The position numbers were made by a program, and so were the translations under genes. This document shows positions 14,929-21,196 of a DNA stretch of 21,196 nt, one piece after another. The notes beneath the pieces are model-generated. The model was given only the letters and a program-made list of their open reading frames with translations, did not search any database and had not been told where the DNA came from. This DNA is from JAIOPA01 sp964655175 (GTDB lineage Bacteria; Eisenbacteria; RBG-16-71-46). The stretch lies in NCBI GenBank assembly GCA_964655175.1, contig CAZZLY010000042.1, positions 1 through 21,196 on the forward strand, in the 5' to 3' direction. How positions within the stretch are numbered: the first letter of the stretch is position 1; every line of letters begins with the position of its first letter.

Positions 14929-17161
14929 GGGAGAGGCGGGTGTCGCGTGTCGGGCGGCCGCCGCGCGCGACGTCCTCGAGCGGATCGTCCAGACGCAGCG
15001 TGAGCGCCACGCGCTTCCGCGCCAGGTCCACCTCGAGCACCTTGGTCTGCACGAGGTCGCCGGCCTTCACGACTTCGCGCGGATCCTTCACGAAGCGCTT
15101 CGCGAGCCGCGAGATGTGCACGAGGCCGTCCTGGTGCACGCCCACGTCCACGAACGCGCCGAACGCGGTGACGTTGGTGACCACGCCCTCGAGCAGCATG
15201 CCGGGCTTGAGGTCCGACAACTCGCGCACGTCGTCGCGGAACGTCGCGGCCTTGAACTCGGGACGCGGGTCGCGACCCGGCTTCTCGAGCTCGGCGAGGA
15301 TGTCGCGCACCGTGGGTGCACCGAAGCGATCGTCGGCGAGTTCGTGGACGTTGACCTTGCGCAGGAAGCCGCCGTCGCCGATCAGCTGCTCGATGCGCTT
15401 CCCCGTGCGCGCGAGGAGTCGCTCGACGACCGGGTACGCTTCGGGATGCACGGCCGACGCGTCGAGCGGGTTCGAGCCGCCGCGGATGCGCAGGAACCCG
15501 GCCGCCTGCTCGAACGCCTTCTCGCCCAGACGCGACACCTGCAGCAGCGCCTGTCGGTCGGGGAACGGCCCGTTCTTGTCGCGATGCTCGACGATGCGCT
15601 GCGCGAGCGAGGCGTTGAGCCCCGAGACGCGCGCGAGCAGCGGCGCCGAGGCGGTGTTGAGCTCCACGCCGACGGCGTTGACGCAGTCCTCGACGGTGGC
15701 GTCGAGCGCGCGCGCGAGCTTGGTCTGGTTGACGTCGTGCTGGTACTGGCCCACGCCGATCGACTTGGGGTCGATCTTCACGAGCTCGGCGAGCGGGTCC
15801 TGCAGTCGCCGCGCGATCGAGACGGCGCCGCGCAGGCTCACGTCGAGGTCGGGGAACTCGCGCGCGGCGAGCTCGCTCGCGGAGTACACGGACGCGCCGG
15901 CCTCGGACACCGTGACCTTGCTGAGCCGCAGGTCCGGGTGCTTCTTGAGCAGGTCGCCCGCCAGCTGGTCGGTCTCGCGCGAGGCGGTGCCGTTGCCGAT
16001 GCTCACCAGCGCCACGCCGTGCTTGAGCGCCAGTCCTGCGAGCGTGGCGATCGAGCGATCCCAGTCGTGGCGCGGCGCGTGCGGGTAGATGGTCGCGGTG
16101 TCGAGCAGCTTGCCCGTCGCGTCCACGACCGCGACCTTGACGCCCGTGCGCAGGCCCGGGTCGAGGCCCATGGTGGCGCGCTGGCCGGCGGGCGCGGCGA
16201 GCAACAGGTCGCGCAGGTTCATGCCGAACACGCGGATCGCCTCTTCCTCGGCGGACGCGCGCAGCTGGCTCATGAGGTCGAGCTCGAGGTGCAGGAGGAT
16301 CTTGGCGCGCCACGTCAGACGCACGGTGTCGGCGAGCCACTTGTCGGCGGCGCGGCCGCGATTCACGATCCCGAAGCGCTCGGCGACGGCGGTCTCGAAC
16401 GACGAGGGCGCACCCTCGGCCCGCAGGGGCTCCGGCTCGAGCGTGAGCGACAGCACGCCGAGCGCACGACCGCGCAGCAGCGCCAGCGCGCGATGCGACG
16501 GTACGCGCGCGAGCGGCTCGTCGTAGGCGAAGTAGTCCGCGAAGCGCGCCGCTTCGGCCTGCTTGTCACCGGGCAGGTCGGGGACGACGGTCGACTTCAA
16601 GGCCGCCTGCTCGAGCGTGCGCTGACGCAGTGCGCCGATGAGCGTGGCGTCCTCGGCGAAGCGCTCCATGAGGATCTGCCGCGCGCCGTCGAGCGTGGCG
16701 CGCGCGTCGGCGAAGCCCGCTTCGGCGTTGAGGAACTCGGCGGCCGCCGTCTCGGGCGCCGTGTCGGGGTCGGCGAGCAGCCGGTCGGCGAGCGGCTCCA
16801 GCCCGGCCTCGCGGGCGATCTGCGCCTTCGTCCGCCGCTTGGGCTTGTAGGGCAGGTACAGGTCCTCGAGCGTCGTCTTGGTCCCGGCCGCGCGCACCGC
16901 CTGCTCCAGCGCGGGCGTGAGCTTGCCCTGCTCGCGGATGCTGTCGAGGATCGCCGTGCGGCGCTCCTCGAGCTCGCGCAGGTACACGAGGCGCTCGGCG
17001 AGCGTGCGCAGCTGCGTGTCGTCGAGGCCCCCCGTGGCCTCCTTGCGATAGCGGGCGATGAACGGGACGGTCGAGCCCTCGTCGAGCAACTGGACGGCGG
17101 CCTCGACCCGGGCGGGGACGACGGCGAGTTCCTGAGCGATGCGCTGCGGGATGGTGAGCAT
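14924..17161 (-). CDS. tex: Tex family RNA-binding transcription accessory protein
   Basis: 745 residues, close to E. coli YhgF (773). The N-terminal helical region starts IPQRIAQELAV and includes the very conserved STVPFIARYRKEATGGLDD (30-48) and LEDLYLPYKPKRRTKAQIAREAGLEPLAD (98-126). A YqgF/RNase H-like domain follows (MGLDPGLRTGVKVAVVD near 330-346, then VSIGNGTASRET). Helix-hairpin-helix motifs come next (VGVELNTASAPLLARVSGL, then GPFPDRQALLQVSRLGEKAFEQAAGFLRI). A C-terminal S1 domain spans about 651-726 (GMLLEGVVTNVTAFGAFVDVGVHQDGLVHIS). It is cytoplasmic, binds nucleic acid, and acts with the RNA polymerase/ribosome machinery in other bacteria. The ATG has no ribosome binding site; TAGAAC lies six bases upstream. 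Transcribed alone. Confidence 0.97.
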   Translation of the reverse strand: MLTIPQRIAQELAVVPARVEAAVQLLDEGSTVPFIARYRKEATGGLDDTQLRTLAERLVYLRELEERRTAILDSIREQGKLTPALEQAVRAAGTKTTLEDLYLPYKPKRRTKAQIAREAGLEPLADRLLADPDTAPETAAAEFLNAEAGFADARATLDGARQILMERFAEDATLIGALRQRTLEQAALKSTVVPDLPGDKQAEAARFADYFAYDEPLARVPSHRALALLRGRALGVLSLTLEPEPLRAEGAPSSFETAVAERFGIVNRGRAADKWLADTVRLTWRAKILLHLELDLMSQLRASAEEEAIRVFGMNLRDLLLAAPAGQRATMGLDPGLRTGVKVAVVDATGKLLDTATIYPHAPRHDWDRSIATLAGLALKHGVALVSIGNGTASRETDQLAGDLLKKHPDLRLSKVTVSEAGASVYSASELAAREFPDLDVSLRGAVSIARRLQDPLAELVKIDPKSIGVGQYQHDVNQTKLARALDATVEDCVNAVGVELNTASAPLLARVSGLNASLAQRIVEHRDKNGPFPDRQALLQVSRLGEKAFEQAAGFLRIRGGSNPLDASAVHPEAYPVVERLLARTGKRIEQLIGDGGFLRKVNVHELADDRFGAPTVRDILAELEKPGRDPRPEFKAATFRDDVRELSDLKPGMLLEGVVTNVTAFGAFVDVGVHQDGLVHISRLAKRFVKDPREVVKAGDLVQTKVLEVDLARKRVALTLRLDDPLEDVARGGRPTRDTRLSR

Positions 17162-17444
17162 CCCGGAGTTCTAGCCCATGTGGCCGGAACCCGCCAACCC
17201 GCGTGGGGCTGCAACCCGGGCGGGAGCGCTTGCGTACGCGGGGGTGGCGGACCCGCTGCGCGCGGGCCCGCGTTTCGTGTTGCCGGAGGGGGGCGTGACC
17301 GCCGCAGGCGCGCGTCCGTCCAGTCTCGGACAACTCTCGCGCGCACCCGTGTGACGCGCTGGACCGTTCGAAGGCGTTGCGCCAATCTCCCGCGGTCTGT
17401 CGCATCCCTGCATCACCCCTTCACGCAGCTCCAAGGAGGAACGC
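17162..17444. promoter_or_regulatory. Divergent intergenic region tex / M16 pair
   Basis: 283 bases with no convincing gene. Leftward, TTGGCG (17197 to 17192), an 18-base spacer and TAGAAC (17173 to 17168) form a candidate tex promoter ending six bases before the ATG. Rightward, I find no clear promoter for the peptidases, only the very strong AAGGAGGA (17433-17440) four bases before the ATG at 17445. Confidence 0.4.
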
Positions 17445-19043
17445 ATGTCCCGGATCTCCCGTCGCCGGCTCGTCGAGGTGGCGACCCTCGTGCTGCTGTC
17501 GGTCGCGCTCGGCGCGTCCGTCACGCAGGCCGCGCCGCCGAACCCCGCGGCGAAGTCCCCGGTCCGTTCGACCGCCCCGGTGCGCACCGGTCTCGAGAAC
17601 CTCGAGAAGTCGGTCCAGGAGTTCACGCTCGCCAACGGCCTGCGGTTCCTGGTCGTCGAGCGCCATCAGGCGCCGGTGTTCAGCTTCTTCACCGTGGTCA
17701 ACTCCGGCTCGTCCAACGACGCCGTGGGCACCACGGGCATCGCGCACATGATGGAGCACATGGCGTTCAAGGGGACGTCGCTCGTCGGGACGAGCGACTA
17801 CGCCAAGGAGAAGCCGCTGCTCGAAGCCGAGGAGCGCGCCTGGACGGCCCTGCTCGACGAGCGTCGCAAGGGGGCGAAGGCCGACACGTCGAAGCTGCGT
17901 CGTCTCGAGCAGGCGTTCGCCGACGTGCAGCAGACCTCGCAGAAGCTGGTCGTGCCGAACGAGTTCACCCGCATCGTCGAGCAGGCCGGCGGGCAGGGCA
18001 TCAACGCGTTCACGGCCAACGACATCACCGCCTATTTCTATTCGTTGCCGTCCAACCGCCTCGAGATGTGGGCCGCGCTGTTCGCCGGCGCCATGGTCGA
18101 TCCGGTGTTCCGCGAGTTCTACAAGGAGCGCGACGTCGTGTACGAGGAGCGCCGCATGCGCACCGAGTCCTCGCCGATCGGCCGTCTGATCTACGAGTTC
18201 ACGACGACGTCGTTCAACGCGCACCCGTACGGCTTCGGTGGCATCGGTTATCCGTCGGACCTCAAGACGTTCAGCCGCACGCAGGGCGAGGCGTTCTTCC
18301 GCCGCAACTACGTGGCCAAGAACATGACGGTGTGCGTCGTCGGTGACGTGACCGTGGCCGAGGTGCGTCGTCTGGCCGACAAGTACTTCGCGGCGATCTC
18401 GGACGCTCCGGCGCCGCCGCCGCTCGACACGGTCGAACCCAAGCAGATCGCCGAGCGTCGCATCATCCTCGAGGACAAGGCGCAGCCGCTGGTGGTCGCC
18501 GGTTGGCACATCCCGGCCGCGTCGGACCCGAGCTACGCCGCGATCAAGGCGGCCGCCGACATCCTGGGCGGTGGTAACTGGTCGCGCCTCAACAAGGCGC
18601 TCGTCAAGGAGCAGAAGATCGCGGTGCAGACCGAGGTCGCGACGGGCTTCCCCGGCGAGAAGTACCCCAACCTGATGATCGGCGTGGCCGTGCCCGCCAA
18701 GGGTCAGGACCCCGAGAAGGTCGAGGCCGCCATGTACGCGGTCATCGACTCGGCGCTCACCTCGCAGCCGTTCACGGCCGAGGAGCTCGCCGGCTACAAG
18801 GTCCGCGTGCGCGCCGCCAAGATCGGCGCGGTGGACGACAACTCCAGCCTCGCCGGCGAACTCGCGCAGGCGCAGGCGCTGTACGGCGACTGGCGCGACT
18901 TCTTCCGCGAGCAGGAGCGCATCCAGTCGCTCACGCCCGCGGATCTCACCGCGGCGCTCAAGGCCGTCTACTCCAAGAGCAACCGCACCGTGGCGATGAT
19001 CAAGAACCCGCCGGCGACCGCCGCCAACGAAGGGGGCCGCTGA
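17445..19043 (+). CDS. M16 zinc peptidase, catalytic subunit
   Basis: 532 residues with a signal peptide (RRR then a hydrophobic stretch, cleavage likely after TQA at 29), so it is periplasmic. The zinc site is His101-X-X-Glu104-His105 in GIAHMMEHMAFKGT, with the third ligand in VVYEERRMR (Glu235 most likely). The helical insert after it (about 115-175, highly charged) may form a coiled coil. The second M16 domain (about 300-525) has ADILGGGNWSRLN but lacks the Arg/Tyr substrate pair; the aligned positions appear to be Val387 and Val394. The partner gene starts one base after this stop and supplies that pair. The start is fixed by AAGGAGGA. Substrate unknown; M16 enzymes usually degrade unfolded peptides inside a closed chamber. 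Confidence 0.93.
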   Translation: MSRISRRRLVEVATLVLLSVALGASVTQAAPPNPAAKSPVRSTAPVRTGLENLEKSVQEFTLANGLRFLVVERHQAPVFSFFTVVNSGSSNDAVGTTGIAHMMEHMAFKGTSLVGTSDYAKEKPLLEAEERAWTALLDERRKGAKADTSKLRRLEQAFADVQQTSQKLVVPNEFTRIVEQAGGQGINAFTANDITAYFYSLPSNRLEMWAALFAGAMVDPVFREFYKERDVVYEERRMRTESSPIGRLIYEFTTTSFNAHPYGFGGIGYPSDLKTFSRTQGEAFFRRNYVAKNMTVCVVGDVTVAEVRRLADKYFAAISDAPAPPPLDTVEPKQIAERRIILEDKAQPLVVAGWHIPAASDPSYAAIKAAADILGGGNWSRLNKALVKEQKIAVQTEVATGFPGEKYPNLMIGVAVPAKGQDPEKVEAAMYAVIDSALTSQPFTAEELAGYKVRVRAAKIGAVDDNSSLAGELAQAQALYGDWRDFFREQERIQSLTPADLTAALKAVYSKSNRTVAMIKNPPATAANEGGR

Positions 19044-19044
19044 C

Positions 19045-21195
19045 ATGAAGCGCACGCCTCGCATCCTGTTCGCCGCGCTCGTCGCGGCCATGGCCCTCAC
19101 CTCGGTCGCGCAGGCCGGTGTGGATCCCAAGACGTTCGACCCGCGCACGCTCACCACGCCGCCGCTCGGCCGCATCCCGGCCGTGACGCCCGAGCGCATG
19201 GTGATGCCCAACGGCGCGGTCGTGTACCTGCTCGAGGACCACTCGTTGCCCACGGTCCGCGGCATCGCCTACTTCCCGTCGAGCCCCACGCTGGTGTCCG
19301 CCGATCGCGCGGGTCTGGCCGGTCTCACGGGTCAGGTCATGCGCAACGGTGGTTCGGCGGCGCACACGGGTGACTGGCTCGACGATCGCCTCGCCGCGAT
19401 CGGCGCCAGCCTCAACTCCAACGTCGGTTCGACGCAGGCCAGCACGGGCTTCCGCTGCCTGACCGAGAACACGGCCGAGGTCGTGGGGTTGTGGGCCGAA
19501 CTCACCCGCAAGCCGGCGTTCCCCGACGACAAGATCGAGCTGGCGAAGGTCGCGCTGCGTCAGTCGATCGCCAGCCGGAACGACGAGATGATGTCGATGC
19601 TCATGCGCGTCGCGGGGCAGGCCATCACGGGCAAGGACAGCCCGTGGTCGCGTCAGCCCGAGTACGCGACGGTCGAGCCGATCGCCGCGAAGGACTGCCG
19701 CACGCTGCACGCGGCCGTGTTCGCGCCCGAGCGCATGGTGTTGGCCGTCTATGGCGACTTCAAGACCGCCGACATGAAGAAGCTGCTGCTCACGAACTGG
19801 GCCGACTGGACCAAGAGCGGCACCCCCAAGCCCGTGCTGCCGCCCAAGCCGACGACCGTCTCGCCGAAGCTGTTCTTCGCGCCCAAGGACGACGTCACGC
19901 AGTCGGGCGTCATCATGGCCCAGCCGGGTTCGCTCGCCAGCGATCCGGACTACGCCGCGCTGCAGGTGCTCGAGCAGGGTCTGGGCGGTGGGTTCGCGTC
20001 GCGCATGTTCTCGTACATCCGCACCGCGCGCGGTCTGGCCTATGCGACCGGCGCCAACGCCGGTTCGGGCTACGAATCGCCGGGTGTGATGCTCGCGTAC
20101 TCGCTCACCAAGAGCGAGTCCACCATGGTCGCGCTGCAGCTCATCCGCGATCAGCTCAAGGCCGTGACCGAGGCGCCCTTCAGCGAGCAGGAGATGGCGA
20201 CGGCCAAGCAGGGCGTGCAGAACAGCTACGTGTTCAACTTCGCCGACCCCAGCCAGTCGCTGTTCCGCGCGGCGTACTTCGAGTCGATCGGTTACCCGGC
20301 CGACTTCCTGCAGCGGTACCAGAAGTCGCTCGACGCGGTGACCGCGCAGGGTGTGCTCGAGGCGGCGAAGCGCAAGATCACGCCGAATGCCCAGGTCGCC
20401 ATCATCGTGGGCCGCGAGAAGGACTTCGATGCGAAGCTCGAGAGCGCGGGGCTGCCCGTGGAGCGCATCGACATCACCATCCCGCCGCCGCCCTCCAAGA
20501 TGGGCAAGGTCGAGGTGAGCACCGGTTCGCTCGCCAAGGGCCGCGGCTGGCTCGAAGGCGCCGCCAAGGCGGCCGGTGGCTCGGCCGCGTGGCAGGCGGT
20601 CAAGACCGTCACCATGAGCGCCGACGCGACGCTCAGCATCCAGGGCCAGTCGCTCGCGATCGGCATGGAGCAGACGCAGGCGTTCCCCGACCGTCAGGTC
20701 ACCACGCAGAAGCTGCCGTTCGGCGAGGTCAAGCAGGGCTTCGATGGCAAGGCCGGTTGGGTGAGCGCCATGGGGCAGCTGCAGGACAACCCCAAGGCGG
20801 CCGAGGAGGCGCGTGACGAGTACGCCACGTCGCTGTGGAACCTGTTCTCGAACCCGGGTGCGATCGAGCTCGTCGCGCTCGATGCGCCCGAGACGATCGA
20901 CGGCGTCGAGTACCGCGCCGCTGCGGTGCAGAAGAGCAGCAAGCAGGACCACGTGCTGCTGTTCTCGGCCGACGGCAAGCTCGCCGGCGAGGCCTACCAG
21001 GACAAGGGCAACGCGCAGATGGGCCCGGCCCGCGTGGTCGAGCTGCGCAGCGACTGGAAGGCCGTCGAGGGCCTGCAGTACCCGTTCAGCACGCGCATGC
21101 TGCGGGACGGCAAGCCGTTCATGGAGGCCAAGGTGACCGCCCTCAAGCTGAACCCGGCGGTGACCGACGCGATGTTCGCCAAGCCGGCGAAGTGA
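19045..21195 (+). CDS. M16 peptidase, non-zinc partner subunit with C-terminal LolA-like domain
   Basis: 716 residues. Signal peptide 1-24 (ILFAALVAAMALTSVAQA). The N-terminal M16 domain has GLAGLTGQ (90-97) where active members have GLAHLLEH, so the ligands are replaced by Gly93, Gly96 and Gln97 and it should not bind zinc. The second M16 domain keeps FASRMFSYIRTARGLAYATG (317-336) with Arg326 and Tyr333, seven apart as in active M16 enzymes. After residue ~485 a third domain of about 230 residues begins (GSAAWQAVKTVTMSADATL...). Its later stretches (FPDRQVTTQKLPFGEVKQGFDGKAGWV, then LLFSADGKLAGEAYQ, ending in ALKLNPAVTDAMFAKP) resemble LolA-type outer-membrane lipoprotein carriers. AAGGGGG precedes the ATG. 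The gene is complete, ending one base before the window end. Confidence 0.88.
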   Translation: MKRTPRILFAALVAAMALTSVAQAGVDPKTFDPRTLTTPPLGRIPAVTPERMVMPNGAVVYLLEDHSLPTVRGIAYFPSSPTLVSADRAGLAGLTGQVMRNGGSAAHTGDWLDDRLAAIGASLNSNVGSTQASTGFRCLTENTAEVVGLWAELTRKPAFPDDKIELAKVALRQSIASRNDEMMSMLMRVAGQAITGKDSPWSRQPEYATVEPIAAKDCRTLHAAVFAPERMVLAVYGDFKTADMKKLLLTNWADWTKSGTPKPVLPPKPTTVSPKLFFAPKDDVTQSGVIMAQPGSLASDPDYAALQVLEQGLGGGFASRMFSYIRTARGLAYATGANAGSGYESPGVMLAYSLTKSESTMVALQLIRDQLKAVTEAPFSEQEMATAKQGVQNSYVFNFADPSQSLFRAAYFESIGYPADFLQRYQKSLDAVTAQGVLEAAKRKITPNAQVAIIVGREKDFDAKLESAGLPVERIDITIPPPPSKMGKVEVSTGSLAKGRGWLEGAAKAAGGSAAWQAVKTVTMSADATLSIQGQSLAIGMEQTQAFPDRQVTTQKLPFGEVKQGFDGKAGWVSAMGQLQDNPKAAEEARDEYATSLWNLFSNPGAIELVALDAPETIDGVEYRAAAVQKSSKQDHVLLFSADGKLAGEAYQDKGNAQMGPARVVELRSDWKAVEGLQYPFSTRMLRDGKPFMEAKVTALKLNPAVTDAMFAKPAK

Positions 21196-21196
21196 T

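Noticed and set aside
15116..18346. A 1076-codon plus-strand frame across tex and the first M16 gene
   Set aside because: It runs antisense through tex and out of frame through the M16 gene. The product is low-complexity Arg/Gly/Val sequence.

Overview
This is a high-GC window with strong third-position G/C bias, densely coding on both strands. It carries complete single-copy bacterial genes and shows no tRNA, rRNA, insertion sequence, CRISPR array or phage gene that I can see. Two large secreted proteins end in the same kind of C-terminal beta-sandwich (FlgD-Ig/'type A sorting'-like, with V.DV.GR.V..L and G[VL]YFV motifs). Together with tandem M16 peptidases, this points to an uncultured FCB-type lineage (Eisenbacteria/Gemmatimonadota/Krumholzibacteriota-like). 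That placement is inference. A 100-N run at 7007-7106 shows the contig is a scaffold, probably metagenome-derived.

Layout. 1-2935 (minus): the glyoxylate shunt, aceB then aceA, as a two-gene operon. 3252-4301 (plus): a DUF2891 protein. 4311-4889 (minus): a secreted thioredoxin-fold protein lacking CXXC, divergent from an EntS-like MFS exporter at 4953-6209 (plus). 6234-7591 (plus): a GT-C-like membrane glycosyltransferase broken by the assembly gap, overlapping a 77-residue protein by ATGA. 7902-11084 (minus): a secreted multidomain GH57/CBM25 amylase-like protein, divergent from 11398-13626 (plus), a secreted LTD/Ig/endonuclease I protein. 13698-14899 (plus): a four-repeat DUF347 membrane protein overlapping a YaiI/UPF0178 nuclease-fold protein by GTGA. 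14924-17161 (minus): Tex. 17445-21195 (plus): two adjacent M16 peptidase subunits.

How it works together. aceBA allows growth on acetate, fatty acids or other C2 sources. The secreted GH57 and endonuclease I proteins suggest extracellular use of alpha-glucans and DNA. The M16 pair looks like one heterodimeric periplasmic protease. The first protein has the zinc site (HXXEH) but lacks the Arg/Tyr substrate pair. The second lacks the zinc site but keeps the Arg/Tyr pair, and adds a C-terminal LolA-like domain.

Regulatory structure. Several starts (4889 minus, 6234 plus, 11084 minus, 17161 minus) have a -10-like hexamer only 6-8 bases before the ATG, with no convincing ribosome binding site, which suggests leaderless mRNAs. 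Convergent or terminal gene ends carry strong GC hairpins without U-tracts (7844-7878, 13634-13665, 14895-14928).
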